From NCBI GenBank assembly GCA_900317405.1, contig ONGP01000009.1, positions 1 through 62,476 of the forward strand: DNA of 62,476 nucleotides, read 5' to 3'. Positions 33,380-43,807 of this stretch are shown piece after piece. The position numbers and the translations under genes are program-made. Under the pieces are notes generated by a model. It saw only the letters and a list, made by a program, of their open reading frames with translations. It ran no database searches and had not been told where the DNA came from. This stretch comes from an uncultured Prevotella sp. (lineage in GTDB: Bacteria > Bacteroidota > Bacteroidia > Bacteroidales > Bacteroidaceae). Numbering within the stretch: the first letter of the stretch is position 1; each line of letters begins with the position of its first letter.

Positions 33380-34879
33380 ATGGAACAAAAGTACGAATTG
33401 ATCGCCAAAACGTTTATGGGACTGGAACCTGTACTGGCGAAAGAGCTGACCCAACTGGGGGCTAATGATGTGGTAATCGGTAGACGAATGGTTTCGTTTA
33501 CGGGTGATAAGGAAATGATGTATCGTGCAAACTTTCAGTTGCACACGGCTATCAGAATTCTGAAGCCTATACGCCATTTCAAAGCGAAAAGCGCTGACGA
33601 TGTTTATGAGGAAATCAAGAAGATTGACTGGACTGAGTATCTGGGAACCGACAAGACATTCACTGTAGACTCTGTAGTGTTCTCAGAAGAATTCCGTCAT
33701 TCAAAGTTTGTATCTTACAAGGTTAAGGATGCTATCGTGGACCAGTTCCGCGAGAAGACCGGCAAGCGACCGAATATCTCGGTGGCTAACCCTGATGTAC
33801 GACTGAATATGCACATTGCCGAAGATAAGTGCACACTGAGTCTGGACTCGAGCGGTGAGAGTCTGCACCGTCGCGGATACCGTCAGGAGAGTGTTGAAGC
33901 ACCACTGAACGAGGTTCTGGCAGCAGGCATGATCCTTCTGAGCGGATGGCAGGCTGATACTGACTTTATCGACCCAATGTGTGGTAGTGGAACCCTGCTT
34001 ATCGAGGCTGCACTGATAGCAAAGAATATGGCACCAGGCCTTTTCCGTAAGGAGTTTGCCTTCGAGAAGTGGCCTGACTTTGACGCAGACCTGTTTGACG
34101 AGATTTACAACGACGAGAGTCAGGAACGCGAATTCAAGCACAAAATCTATGGCTATGACATCGACATGAAGGCCGTGAATACAGCCCGCATGAATGTAAA
34201 GGCTGCCGGTCTTTCGGACATCATTACCATAGAGCAGCAAGATTTCAAGAACTTTACACAACCTGCCAATAAGAGCATCATCATATCAAACCCACCTTAT
34301 GGTGAGCGTATATCAACACCCGACCTGCTGGGTACATATAAGATGATAGGTGAGCGACTGAAGCACCAGTTTAAGGGCAACGATGCCTGGATACTGAGCT
34401 ATCGCGAGGAGTGCTTTGACCAGATTGGTCTGAAGCCAAGTATTAAGATTCCTCTGTACAACGGCAGTTTGGAGTGCGAGTTCCGCAAATACCAGATGTT
34501 TGACGGCAAACTGAAGGACTTCCGCTCAGAGGGCGGTATAGTTAAGACCGAAGAGGAGAAGCGCCAGATGGCCGAGAAGCATCGCTTTAAGAAAGAGCGC
34601 GAGTTTAAGAAGCGTCTGGAGGAAAAAGAAGAGAACGAAGAGGCAGATATCCTAAGCTTTACATTCCACAAACACGATATTAGCCGTAATCGTGGCGGAC
34701 ATGAGAGTTTTGACCGTAGCGGTAAGGATCGCAAAGAGCGCAGAGACCGTAAGGAGTTCGGTGGAAAGAAGGACTTCGGCGGCAAGGGCAAGGACCGAAA
34801 GGACTTTAAGCGCGGCGGCAAGAGAGAGTTCGGCAAGGACTTCGGCAAGAAAAAGAGATTTGACGATGATGAAGATTAA
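33380..34879 (+). CDS. rlmL: THUMP-domain 23S rRNA (guanine-N2) methyltransferase-like protein
   Basis: An N-terminal THUMP domain (about 45-160) is followed by a Rossmann methyltransferase with the SAM motif DPMCGSGTLLIEAAL and catalytic NPPYGER. This is the RlmL-type architecture that methylates guanine N2 in 23S rRNA (G2445 in E. coli); it lacks the RlmK half. The last 65 residues are a low-complexity basic tail rich in Lys, Asp, Gly and Arg (GKDRKERRDRKE, FGGKGKDRKDFKRGGK), probably an RNA-binding extension. The stop overlaps the start of the S9 peptidase gene by about 11 bp. The gene symbol is assigned by family resemblance. Confidence 0.87.
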   Translation: MEQKYELIAKTFMGLEPVLAKELTQLGANDVVIGRRMVSFTGDKEMMYRANFQLHTAIRILKPIRHFKAKSADDVYEEIKKIDWTEYLGTDKTFTVDSVVFSEEFRHSKFVSYKVKDAIVDQFREKTGKRPNISVANPDVRLNMHIAEDKCTLSLDSSGESLHRRGYRQESVEAPLNEVLAAGMILLSGWQADTDFIDPMCGSGTLLIEAALIAKNMAPGLFRKEFAFEKWPDFDADLFDEIYNDESQEREFKHKIYGYDIDMKAVNTARMNVKAAGLSDIITIEQQDFKNFTQPANKSIIISNPPYGERISTPDLLGTYKMIGERLKHQFKGNDAWILSYREECFDQIGLKPSIKIPLYNGSLECEFRKYQMFDGKLKDFRSEGGIVKTEEEKRQMAEKHRFKKEREFKKRLEEKEENEEADILSFTFHKHDISRNRGGHESFDRSGKDRKERRDRKEFGGKKDFGGKGKDRKDFKRGGKREFGKDFGKKKRFDDDED

Positions 34880-37019
34880 ATCGATGCTGGTCGCTATGAC
34901 CATGATGCTAAGTGCTACAACAATGAGTGCACAAGATAAACTCTTCACACTTGAGGACCTTAACTTCGGCGGAACCAACTACGCTAACCTGCGACCACAG
35001 ACAATGTGGCTGACATGGTGGGGCGAGAAGTTGGTACAGACCGATGTAGAGGAATGTTACACCATCGACACCAAGACCGGCAAGAAAACAAAACTGTTCA
35101 CACTCGACGAGGTGAACACATGGGCCGGTAGTAACGATGATACATACGTGCGCCACCTGATGAACGCCACATTCCCCTACCCCGACAAGCCACTCGTAAT
35201 GCTGGGCAAAATGAAGTCTGTGATACTGCTGGACTTTAATGCCAAGAAGATAGTATGGCAGGACAGCATAGCAGGACAGCAGGCCTACGACTGGAGTGAT
35301 GCATCGCGGGCTACTGCATGGATAGAGAACAACCAGCTATATGTAGTTGACGGTCAGGGAAAGAAGCACCAGCTAAGCACCGACGGAAGTAGAGAGATAG
35401 TATATGGTCAGAGCGTACACCGCAATGAGTTCGGTATAAAGAAAGGTACATTCTGGAGTCCTGACGGACAGCGTCTGGCATTCTATCGTATGGACCAGAG
35501 TATGGTGACCGACTATCCTCAGGTGAATGTATTCCCACGTTCGGCAACATACGAACCCGACAAATATCCTATGGCCGGTATGACCAGTCATAAGGTAACA
35601 GTAGGTGTGTTTGACCTTAAGAGCGGCAAGACCATATATCTGCAGGCAGGAGATCCTACCGACAGATACTTTACAAACATAGCCTGGAGTCCCGACTCTA
35701 AGACTATATATATGTTTGAGTTGAACCGCAAACAGAACGACTGCCGACTGGTATCATACGATGCCACAACAGGCGCAAAAATAGCCGAGCTTAACCGCGA
35801 GACATCGCCCAAATACGTAGAGCCGCAGAATCCCATCGTATTCCTGCCATGGGACGCACAGGAATTCCTGATGCAGAGCGAGAAGGACGGATACAACCAT
35901 CTGTATCTAATGGACAAGAACGGAAAGCAGCTGAAGCAGCTAACCAAGGGCGAGTGGGTAGTGATGGAAGTTCTGGGATTCAACAAGAAGGACAAGACGG
36001 TCATTATCGCCTCTAACGAACTGAATCCACTACAGCGCAATATCTGGGCAGTAAACATAGCCAATGGCAAGCGTACACTGCTTGACAATGGTAAAGGCGT
36101 GCATCGCGCAACATTGTCAGCATCAGGTGCACTGATGACTGACCAGCGCCAGGAGCCTACCGTTCCTAACGTGATAGAGTTGAACAACACTCACAAGCCA
36201 TCACCCATCACCCTGCTGAAAGCCTCTGACCCATGGAAAGAGTATCAGCAGCCCATCTACGAGAACGGAAGCATCAAGGCAGCCGACGGTACTACCGACC
36301 TTTATTTTAGAATGGTGAAACCACACGACTTTGATGCAACCAAGAAATATCCCACAGTGGTATATGTTTACGGAGGACCACACGCCCACAATGTAGAAGC
36401 ATCGTGGCACTGGGCCAGTCGCTCATGGGAGACATACATGGCACAGAAGGGTTACATCGTGTTCATACTTGACAACCGTGGTTCAGAAAACCGTGGACGC
36501 GACTTTGAACAGGCCACATGGCACCAACTGGGACAGATAGAGATGCAGGACCAGATGAAAGGTGTGGACTATCTGCGCACCCTGCCATACATAGATATGA
36601 ACCGACTGGGTGTTCACGGTTGGAGTTTCGGAGGATTTATGACAATATCACTGATGACCAACTATCCCGACGTGTTCAAGGTTGCTGTAGCCGGTGGTCC
36701 GGTAATCGACTGGAAATGGTATGAGGTGATGTATGGTGAACGCTATATGGGCACACCACAGGACAACCCTGAGGGATATGCCAAGAGCAGCCTCATCGAC
36801 AAGGCCAAGAACCTGAAGGGCAAGTTGCAGATTATAACGGGTTATAACGACCCAACGGTGGTTCCACAGAACTGTCTGTCGTTCCTCGACGCCTGTGTAA
36901 AAGCCGGCACACAGCCTGATTTCTTTGCCTACCCTGGTGAAGAGCACAACATGATGGGCCATGCCAGCGTACACCTGCACGAGCGCATCACCCAGTATTT
37001 TGAGGATTATTTAAAATAA
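34869..37019 (+). CDS. secreted S9 family prolyl peptidase (DPP IV type)
   Basis: A signal peptide (about 1-20, ending MSAQ) is followed by the eight-bladed DPP IV N-terminal propeller (about 50-460) and an alpha/beta-hydrolase domain. The catalytic Ser is in GWSFGGFM (about 586), the Asp in GYNDPTVVP and the His in GEEHNMMGH. It should cut X-Pro or similar dipeptides from peptides in the periplasm. The ATG at 34869 (34866 is also possible) lies inside the end of the preceding gene in another frame; the open frame further upstream is only the antiphase reading of the methyltransferase tail. Confidence 0.9.
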   Translation: MKIKSMLVAMTMMLSATTMSAQDKLFTLEDLNFGGTNYANLRPQTMWLTWWGEKLVQTDVEECYTIDTKTGKKTKLFTLDEVNTWAGSNDDTYVRHLMNATFPYPDKPLVMLGKMKSVILLDFNAKKIVWQDSIAGQQAYDWSDASRATAWIENNQLYVVDGQGKKHQLSTDGSREIVYGQSVHRNEFGIKKGTFWSPDGQRLAFYRMDQSMVTDYPQVNVFPRSATYEPDKYPMAGMTSHKVTVGVFDLKSGKTIYLQAGDPTDRYFTNIAWSPDSKTIYMFELNRKQNDCRLVSYDATTGAKIAELNRETSPKYVEPQNPIVFLPWDAQEFLMQSEKDGYNHLYLMDKNGKQLKQLTKGEWVVMEVLGFNKKDKTVIIASNELNPLQRNIWAVNIANGKRTLLDNGKGVHRATLSASGALMTDQRQEPTVPNVIELNNTHKPSPITLLKASDPWKEYQQPIYENGSIKAADGTTDLYFRMVKPHDFDATKKYPTVVYVYGGPHAHNVEASWHWASRSWETYMAQKGYIVFILDNRGSENRGRDFEQATWHQLGQIEMQDQMKGVDYLRTLPYIDMNRLGVHGWSFGGFMTISLMTNYPDVFKVAVAGGPVIDWKWYEVMYGERYMGTPQDNPEGYAKSSLIDKAKNLKGKLQIITGYNDPTVVPQNCLSFLDACVKAGTQPDFFAYPGEEHNMMGHASVHLHERITQYFEDYLK

Positions 37020-37028
37020 AATCAACAT

Positions 37029-38315
37029 ATGAAGATCTTACTATTAGGAAGTGGCGGACGCGAGCACGCCCTCGCTTGGAAAATTGCTCAGAGCAGCAAG
37101 TGTGAGAAACTCTATATTGCCCCAGGTAATGCCGGAACAGGTAACTGCGGTGAGAATGTAGCAATGAAAGCTGACGACTTTGAGGCTATCAAGGCATTCA
37201 TCGTTGAAAAGGGTATCAATATGGTAGTAGTTGGTCCTGAGGATCCATTGGTAAAGGGTATCTACGACGAACTGAAGGCTGACGAGCGCACTAAGGATGT
37301 GCCTGTAATCGGACCATCAAAGGCAGGTGCCGTGCTCGAAGGTTCAAAGGACTTTGCCAAGGCATTTATGCAGCGACACAATATTCCAACAGCCCGCTAT
37401 CAGACCTTTGACGGTGAGCATCTGGAAGAGGGATTGAAGTTCCTTGAGACACTTGAAGCTCCCTACGTACTTAAGGCCGATGGTCTGTGTGCTGGTAAGG
37501 GTGTGCTGATTCTACCTACCCTCGACGAGGCCAAGAAAGAACTGAAAGAAATGCTGGGCGGTATGTTCGGTAATGCTTCAAGCCGCGTGGTCATCGAGGA
37601 GTTTATGAGCGGTATCGAGTGCTCTGTATTCGTACTGACTGATGGTAAAAACTACAAGATTCTGCCCGAGGCTAAGGACTATAAGCGTATCGGCGAGCAT
37701 GACACAGGTCTGAATACTGGCGGTATGGGTAGCGTTACCCCCGTGCCATTTGCAACCAAGGAGTGGATGCAGAAGGTTGAAGACCGCATTATACGTCCTA
37801 CCGTTGAGGGCTTGGCAGCAGACGGCATCGACTACAAGGGATTCATATTCTTTGGACTTATCAATCGCACCAACACTCCCAGCAAGGAGGCTGAACCATA
37901 TGTAATCGAATATAACTGTCGTATGGGCGACCCTGAGACAGAGAGTGTAATGCTGCGACTGAAAAGCGACATTGTTGACCTGTTTGAGGGTGTGGCAGAG
38001 GGTAACCTGGATCAGCGCAGCATAGAGTTCGACAAGCGAGCTGCTGTATGCGTAATGCTGGTAAGCGGTGGTTATCCACAGGAATACAAGAAGGGCTATC
38101 CCATCACAGGCATAGAGAACATAGAGGGATCGATAGTTTTCCACAGTGGTACTGCACTAAAAGATGGTCAGGTGGTAACTGCAGGTGGACGAGTAATCGC
38201 AGTATCATCATATGGTAAGGATAAGGCCGAGGCACTGCAGAAATCATTCGAAGAAGCCCAGAAGATACAGTTTACCGACAAGTATTTCCGTCGCGACATA
38301 GGTGCAGATCTTTAA
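37029..38315 (+). CDS. purD: phosphoribosylamine-glycine ligase
   Basis: The protein begins [19 protein letters not shown], the PurD signature, and contains the family ATP-grasp core ([12 protein letters not shown]) and the GARS motif [10 protein letters not shown]. Length (428 residues) is normal. It makes 5-phosphoribosylglycinamide from phosphoribosylamine, glycine and ATP, the second step of de novo purine synthesis in the cytoplasm. It lies 9 bp after the S9 peptidase gene and is probably co-transcribed with it, but a functional link is unlikely. Confidence 0.97.
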   Translation: MKILLLGSGGREHALAWKIAQSSKCEKLYIAPGNAGTGNCGENVAMKADDFEAIKAFIVEKGINMVVVGPEDPLVKGIYDELKADERTKDVPVIGPSKAGAVLEGSKDFAKAFMQRHNIPTARYQTFDGEHLEEGLKFLETLEAPYVLKADGLCAGKGVLILPTLDEAKKELKEMLGGMFGNASSRVVIEEFMSGIECSVFVLTDGKNYKILPEAKDYKRIGEHDTGLNTGGMGSVTPVPFATKEWMQKVEDRIIRPTVEGLAADGIDYKGFIFFGLINRTNTPSKEAEPYVIEYNCRMGDPETESVMLRLKSDIVDLFEGVAEGNLDQRSIEFDKRAAVCVMLVSGGYPQEYKKGYPITGIENIEGSIVFHSGTALKDGQVVTAGGRVIAVSSYGKDKAEALQKSFEEAQKIQFTDKYFRRDIGADL

Positions 38316-38346
38316 TAAATGAGGAGACACAGACGATAAGTCAGAA

Positions 38347-39282
38347 ATGAGTAGGAAGCACATACAGAATATAATAGCCGAGAGTCGCAAGACACTACCG
38401 ATAACAATAATCTATGGTGTCGGTATATGGCTATTGGCTGGAGGATTGCAACACAATTGGTGGATACAGTTTGCGTGTTTCTTTGCATCAGTATATGCAA
38501 TGATACACCTGAACAACATCAATTTGATGATACGCATCTACAGTCGTTCTGTATCATCAGCATATATATTGTTGTCGTGTATTGCCGTATGGCTATTCCC
38601 GTCAATATCGGGAGGTATCATCCAACTATGTTCGGTACTGATTATGCTGCTACTCTTCTCATGCTACCAAGACCCTGATTCTAGAGGCCGTACATTCTAC
38701 ATCTTTGTACTGATAAGTATGATGAGTCTGCTAGAGCCGCATTACCTGCTGTTGGCACCATTGGCATGGCTGCTGATGAGCTCTACTATTTACTCAATGA
38801 GTTTCCGCTCGCTATTGGCATCGCTTATCGGTCTTATTACACCATATTGGTTTTATATAGGATGGAGACTGTTCCAGAACCCGATGAACCCAGTACAGGC
38901 TCTGGATTTCATAGATCGTTTCGCCCTGCTACAATGGCCTTCTGATTATCAGGCACTGACTCAATCTCAGCTGTTATTCTTCGGTCTATTGGTAGTGCTG
39001 TTCTTAGTTGGATCTATACACTTCTGGATGACCAGCTATATGGATAAGGTACGCGTACGACAGATATATGCAAGTCTGATAATCACAACGCTCTACTCCA
39101 TAATACTGATTGCGCTTCAACCACAGAAATATGATGTGCTGATTTACGTAATGATCATCGCAGTGAGTCCAATAATAGCCCATTTTGTATCGCTTACGCA
39201 TACTAAGATATCAAACATCTTCTTTATGGTACTATTAGCCGTTATTCTGTTTCTAACCGGCATGAACCTATGGATTTCATAA
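38347..39282 (+). CDS. polytopic membrane protein of unknown function
   Basis: About eight to ten hydrophobic segments are visible from residue 17 to the end (for example TITIIYGVGIWLLAGGL, AYILLSCIAVWLF, LLFFGLLVVLFLVGSI). No motif is recognised. Similar 300-residue membrane proteins next to purD are found in Bacteroidales. The 3' end overlaps the following YqaA-like gene by 13 bp, so the two are coupled. Confidence 0.65.
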   Translation: MSRKHIQNIIAESRKTLPITIIYGVGIWLLAGGLQHNWWIQFACFFASVYAMIHLNNINLMIRIYSRSVSSAYILLSCIAVWLFPSISGGIIQLCSVLIMLLLFSCYQDPDSRGRTFYIFVLISMMSLLEPHYLLLAPLAWLLMSSTIYSMSFRSLLASLIGLITPYWFYIGWRLFQNPMNPVQALDFIDRFALLQWPSDYQALTQSQLLFFGLLVVLFLVGSIHFWMTSYMDKVRVRQIYASLIITTLYSIILIALQPQKYDVLIYVMIIAVSPIIAHFVSLTHTKISNIFFMVLLAVILFLTGMNLWIS

Positions 39283-39722
39283 TCAACCTACTATCACAAT
39301 ACGGTTATTGGGGCATGTTGCTTGCAGCATTTCTGGCTGGAAGTTTCTTCCCGTTCTCAAGTGAGGCTGTGATGGTAGCACTGATGGCCACAGGATTGGA
39401 CCCTAGGTTGCTGATGATATACGGAACCATAGGAAACGTGATGGGCAGTGTGTTTAACTACTGCGTAGGCCGGATGGGCAAACTGGAGTGGATTGAGAAA
39501 TATCTGCACGTAAAGAAAGAAGACCTGGATAAAGCTCATCGGTTCCTAGCCGGACACGGAGCATGGATGGGATTCTTTGCTTTTCTGCCAGTATTGGGCA
39601 GTGCAATCACAATCGCCCTGGGACTAATGCGATCTAACGTTATAATAACATTTATCGCTATCACGCTAGGCAAGCTATTCCGTTATTTAATCTTAATTTA
39701 CGGAGCAGGCTTGTTTATATAA
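39270..39722 (+). CDS. YqaA/DedA-like membrane protein
   Basis: Four or five membrane segments include the N-terminal SFFPFSSEAVMVAL and central MGSVFNYCVGRMG patterns of YqaA/DedA (VTT domain) proteins, followed by a short amphipathic cytoplasmic stretch and a second half, HGAWMGFFAFLPVLG. Members of this superfamily act as lipid or small-molecule transporters across the membrane; the substrate is unknown. It starts within the end of the preceding membrane protein. Confidence 0.78.
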   Translation: MDFIINLLSQYGYWGMLLAAFLAGSFFPFSSEAVMVALMATGLDPRLLMIYGTIGNVMGSVFNYCVGRMGKLEWIEKYLHVKKEDLDKAHRFLAGHGAWMGFFAFLPVLGSAITIALGLMRSNVIITFIAITLGKLFRYLILIYGAGLFI

Positions 39723-39742
39723 AAAGTTTTTGTGTAACTTTG
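39711..39742 (+). promoter_or_regulatory. promoter of the DUF2723 gene
   Basis: TAACTTTG (39735-39742) is a perfect -7 box. CTTG ending at 39713, with a 21-bp spacer, is a 3/4 match to the -33 element. The leader to the ATG at 39786 would be about 40 nt. Confidence 0.6.
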
Positions 39743-39785
39743 CACCACTATTTAGATTTTTAACGTTAAAGAATATAATATTGTA

Positions 39786-42700
39786 ATGAAACAATTCAGA
39801 CTAGTAGACAACGCTTTGGGCTGGCTCGCATTCTTTATAGCAGCCTTTGTCTATTGTTCTACCATCGAACCGACAGCCAGTTTCTGGGACTGTCCGGAGT
39901 TTATTACCACTGGTTACAAATTAGAGATAGGTCACCCACCTGGGGCACCTTTCTTCATGCTAACAGCCAACTTGTTTTCGCAGTTTACAAGCGATCCCAC
40001 ACAGGTAGCACGTATGGTTAACACCATGAGTGCACTGCTTTCGGCTACTTGTATTCTGTTCTTGTTCTGGACCATCACTCATCTTACACGCCGACTGCTT
40101 ATCGGCAACTGGGAAGAGTTGACAACGCCAAAGATGATTGCAATCGAGGCCTCAGGACTTGTAGGTGCTCTTATCTACACATTCAGTGACACATTCTGGT
40201 TTTCGGCTGTTGAGGGTGAGGTTTATGCCTACTCATCAGCTTTCACAGCTGTAGTATTCTGGCTTATATTGAAATGGGAAGATCATGCCGACGAGCCTCA
40301 TAGCGACCGTTGGCTGATACTTATCATGTATATGACAGGATTGTCTATCGGAGTACACCTGCTGAACTTGCTGTGTGTGCCTGCCATCGTGCTGGTATAT
40401 TACTATCGCCGCTATCCTGATGCAAACCTTAAGGGCTCGCTCATAGCACTTGTAGTATCAGTAGTTATCCTGGCAGCTGTGCTCTATGGCGTAGTTCCCG
40501 GTATCATCACAGTAGGCGGATGGTTCGAGTTGTTCTTCGTGAACACTCTGGGTATGCCATTCAACACTGGTGAGATCATCTATATCATTCTGTTGGTATC
40601 TTGCGTAATCTGGGCTGTATATGAAACACAGACCCAGAAACACTCGCTAACAATACAGAACGTAGCATTCCTTGCTTCGGTTGGCATGCTGGGTATCCCA
40701 TTCTATGGATGGGGATGGTCGGCATTCCTTATTGGATTAGTAGTGCTAGTAGCACTATGGTTCCTGCTAAAGTACACAGTTAACAAGCAGCAGCTGATAA
40801 CTGCACGCATGAAGAACACTATGCTGCTCTGCATGCTGATGCTGATGATTGGTTACTCTAGCTATGCGCTTATCGTTATCCGTTCATCGGCTAACCCACC
40901 AATGGATCAGAACTCACCTGAGGATATCTTTACTCTGGGTGACTATTTGGGACGTGAACAGTACGGACAGCGTCCATTGTTCTACGGCCCCGCATACACA
41001 TCACAGGTAGCACTGGTACAGGAGGGCAACTACTGCAAGCCTGTAATGAGTAAGGGAAAGCCTGTATACCAGCGCAAGGATAAAGCATCTGCTGATGAGA
41101 AGGACTCGTACTTTGTAGTTCGCACAAAGGATGAATATAAGTATGCACAGAATATGCTTTTCCCACGTATGTATGATGCTGGTCATGCAGCAGCCTACGA
41201 GTCATGGATGGGTGGTGTGGACGGCAACGAAGTGCCATACGATCGCTGCGGTGAACAGATGACAGTAAAAGTGCCCACACAGCTGGAAAACTTGAGATTC
41301 TTCCTGAGCTATCAGTGCAACTTTATGTACTGGCGCTACTTTATGTGGAACTTTGCCGGCCGTCAAAACGATATCCAAGGCAATGGCGAACTGGAGCACG
41401 GCAACTGGTTGACTGGATTCTCGTTTATTGATGATGCACGACTGGGCGACCAAAGTATGCTACCTACCGATCTGAAGCAGAACAAAGGTCACAATGTGTT
41501 CTACTGCATGCCACTTATATTGGGTTTGCTTGGACTGTTCTGGCAGGCCTGGTATACCCGCAAACGTAAGGCTATGGTTAATGGTCAGGAAAAACTGGTT
41601 GACGAGCCTATTGGCATACAGCAGTTCTGGGTGGTATTCTTCCTGTTCTTTATGACAGGTCTAGCCATCGTAATATATCTGAACCAAACACCAATGCAGC
41701 CACGTGAGCGCGACTACGCATACGCTGGATCATTCTATGCCTTCGCCATCTGGTGTGGTATGGGTGTAGCTGCAATAATTGACTGGTTGAACAGCAAGAT
41801 AAAGAAGGAGAACCTGGTGGTAGCTGCTGTAGTAAGCGCAGCCTGTCTGCTGGTGCCCATCCAGATGGCTAGTCAGACTTGGGATGACCACGATCGTTCA
41901 GGTCGCTACTGCTGCCGCGACTTTGGTCAGAACTACCTGATGACACTGCAAGAGGAGGGCAATCCTATCATATTCACCAATGGAGATAATGATACCTTCC
42001 CTTTATGGTATAACCAGGATACTGAGGGATTCCGCACAGATGCGCGCGTATGCAACCTCTCATATCTGCAGACCGACTGGTATATCGACCAGATGCGCCG
42101 TCCTGCATACGATTCTCCATCTGTACCTATCAGTTGGAGCCGACTAGAGTATTGTGCCGGCACAAACGAATATGTGCAGATTGACGCTTCACTGAAGAAG
42201 CAGGTAGAGGAACTGTATCGTCAGAATCCAGAGGAAGCCAAGAAGCAGTTTGGTGAGAAGCCATTCGAGCTGAAGAACATCCTGAAGAACTGGGTTCGCA
42301 ATACAAACAAGGATCTCCACGTTATTCCTACAGATACTGTTTACGTAACTATCGACAAGGAAGCTGTACGTAAGAGTGGTATGATGATGGCTGCTGACAG
42401 CATCCCCGACCAGATGGTTATCTCGCTGAAGGGTAAGAACGCTCTGTACAAGCAGGATCTGATGATGCTGGAGATGATTGCAGAGTGCAACTGGACACGT
42501 CCAATCTACGTAGCGACTACCGTAGGTTCAGAGAACTATATGAACCTGGGCGACAACTTCGTACAGGAGGGATTGGCCAACCGTATTACTCCTTTCACTA
42601 CCAACGCTCCTGGAGCAAAGAACTTTGATACGGAGAAGACTTACAACAACGTGATGAAGAAGTTTAAGTTTGGTGGTGTTGACAAACCCGGCATCTATCT

Positions 42701-43151
42701 CGATGAAACCGTGATGCGTATGTGTTATACTCATCGCCGACTGTTGTCAATGCTTGCAATGAATCTGGTTCAGGAAGGCAAAGACAAGCAGGCTAAAGAA
42801 GTGCTTGACAAGTGCGAAAAGGCACTGCCCAGCTATAACATTCCTCACGACTACCAGAGTGGCTCGATGGATTTGGCAAAGGCTTACGCACTGACTGGTC
42901 AGACAAAGAAGGCACAAGACCTGATAGATCAGCTTTGGAAGAAGTCGGCAGAGTATATGCTATGGTACTGCTCACTCGACGGACAGCGATTTGAGAGTTC
43001 ACAGCAAGACTGTCTGATGCACCTCTACATTCTGAACCAGATACTGAACCTGCAATCAGCAGTTGATGAGAAGAAGGCTCAGGAGAAGGAGAAGCAGTTC
43101 CAGACAATGAACAAGCTCTACGAAGCTAAGGGAGGTAATTACGGAGATTAA
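39786..43151 (+). CDS. DUF2723 GT-C-like membrane protein
   Basis: The N-terminal DUF2723 region starts with WLAFFIAAFVYCSTIEPT and the acidic SFWDCPEF motif, consistent with the first-loop catalytic Asp/Glu of GT-C glycosyltransferases. About eleven to thirteen transmembrane segments fill residues 10-660. The C-terminal 430 residues are periplasmic and partly helical, with TPR-like units near the end (AKEVLDKCEKALPSYN). It probably transfers a sugar from a lipid carrier to a periplasmic or exported acceptor; related proteins are candidates for protein O-glycosylation in Bacteroidota. It is followed directly by a polysaccharide deacetylase. Confidence 0.88.
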   Translation: MKQFRLVDNALGWLAFFIAAFVYCSTIEPTASFWDCPEFITTGYKLEIGHPPGAPFFMLTANLFSQFTSDPTQVARMVNTMSALLSATCILFLFWTITHLTRRLLIGNWEELTTPKMIAIEASGLVGALIYTFSDTFWFSAVEGEVYAYSSAFTAVVFWLILKWEDHADEPHSDRWLILIMYMTGLSIGVHLLNLLCVPAIVLVYYYRRYPDANLKGSLIALVVSVVILAAVLYGVVPGIITVGGWFELFFVNTLGMPFNTGEIIYIILLVSCVIWAVYETQTQKHSLTIQNVAFLASVGMLGIPFYGWGWSAFLIGLVVLVALWFLLKYTVNKQQLITARMKNTMLLCMLMLMIGYSSYALIVIRSSANPPMDQNSPEDIFTLGDYLGREQYGQRPLFYGPAYTSQVALVQEGNYCKPVMSKGKPVYQRKDKASADEKDSYFVVRTKDEYKYAQNMLFPRMYDAGHAAAYESWMGGVDGNEVPYDRCGEQMTVKVPTQLENLRFFLSYQCNFMYWRYFMWNFAGRQNDIQGNGELEHGNWLTGFSFIDDARLGDQSMLPTDLKQNKGHNVFYCMPLILGLLGLFWQAWYTRKRKAMVNGQEKLVDEPIGIQQFWVVFFLFFMTGLAIVIYLNQTPMQPRERDYAYAGSFYAFAIWCGMGVAAIIDWLNSKIKKENLVVAAVVSAACLLVPIQMASQTWDDHDRSGRYCCRDFGQNYLMTLQEEGNPIIFTNGDNDTFPLWYNQDTEGFRTDARVCNLSYLQTDWYIDQMRRPAYDSPSVPISWSRLEYCAGTNEYVQIDASLKKQVEELYRQNPEEAKKQFGEKPFELKNILKNWVRNTNKDLHVIPTDTVYVTIDKEAVRKSGMMMAADSIPDQMVISLKGKNALYKQDLMMLEMIAECNWTRPIYVATTVGSENYMNLGDNFVQEGLANRITPFTTNAPGAKNFDTEKTYNNVMKKFKFGGVDKPGIYLDETVMRMCYTHRRLLSMLAMNLVQEGKDKQAKEVLDKCEKALPSYNIPHDYQSGSMDLAKAYALTGQTKKAQDLIDQLWKKSAEYMLWYCSLDGQRFESSQQDCLMHLYILNQILNLQSAVDEKKAQEKEKQFQTMNKLYEAKGGNYGD

Positions 43152-43154
43152 TAT

Positions 43155-43766
43155 ATGTTTATAGAGCAACCAGCAATATATCTTCGCTGGCTCTATCCAA
43201 GAGCATACTGGCGAATGGACCGTCACGAAAGATCAGTATACCTGACTTTCGATGATGGTCCCATACCAGAGGCTACTCCGTTTATTCTAGACACACTAAA
43301 GCAGTTTGGCGCACGAGCCACGTTCTTCATGGTAGGCGACAATGTACGCAAATATCCAGAACTGTACAAGCGTATTCTGGCAGAAGGTCATCAAGTGGGT
43401 AATCATACCCATAACCATATAGGAGGACTGCGACACTCTGTAAAGGAATACAGCTATAACGTGGAAAAAGCAAACGCATATATCAAGAGTCACTACGTAC
43501 GTCCGCCACACGGTTGGATGCGTATGGCGCAATATGCATGGTTGAGCAGAAAATACAAGATTGTAATGTGGGACCTGGTGACACGTGACTACTCAAAATG
43601 GATAACTGCCGAAGACGTGGTTAATAATATAAAGAGGTACACGCGTAATGGATCTATCATCACATTCCACGATTCGCTTAAGAGTATCGACAAACTTAAG
43701 ACTGCGCTACCTGAAAGTCTACAATGGCTTAAAGACCAAGGCTATAGCTTTAGGATTTTCCCATAG
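43155..43766 (+). CDS. polysaccharide deacetylase (NodB homology) family protein
   Basis: The NodB motifs are TFDDGP (catalytic Asp and metal Asp), HTHNH (metal His pair) and RPPHG, in which His replaces the usual Tyr. A C-terminal TFHDS motif holds the catalytic His. No signal peptide is visible, although an N-terminal hydrophobic patch is present (QPAIYLRWLYP). It should remove acetyl groups from an amino sugar polymer or glycan. It starts 3 bp after DUF2723, so it may act in the same glycan pathway. Confidence 0.86.
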   Translation: MFIEQPAIYLRWLYPRAYWRMDRHERSVYLTFDDGPIPEATPFILDTLKQFGARATFFMVGDNVRKYPELYKRILAEGHQVGNHTHNHIGGLRHSVKEYSYNVEKANAYIKSHYVRPPHGWMRMAQYAWLSRKYKIVMWDLVTRDYSKWITAEDVVNNIKRYTRNGSIITFHDSLKSIDKLKTALPESLQWLKDQGYSFRIFP

Positions 43767-43807
43767 TAAAACTTGAAATACTAGAACCCCCTAAAATAAC
43801 AACAATA

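Noticed and set aside
34692-34868. A longer start for the S9 peptidase overlapping the methyltransferase gene by 180 bp
   Set aside because: The extra residues are Arg/Ser-rich antiphase translation of the basic tail; the signal peptide begins at 34866-34869.
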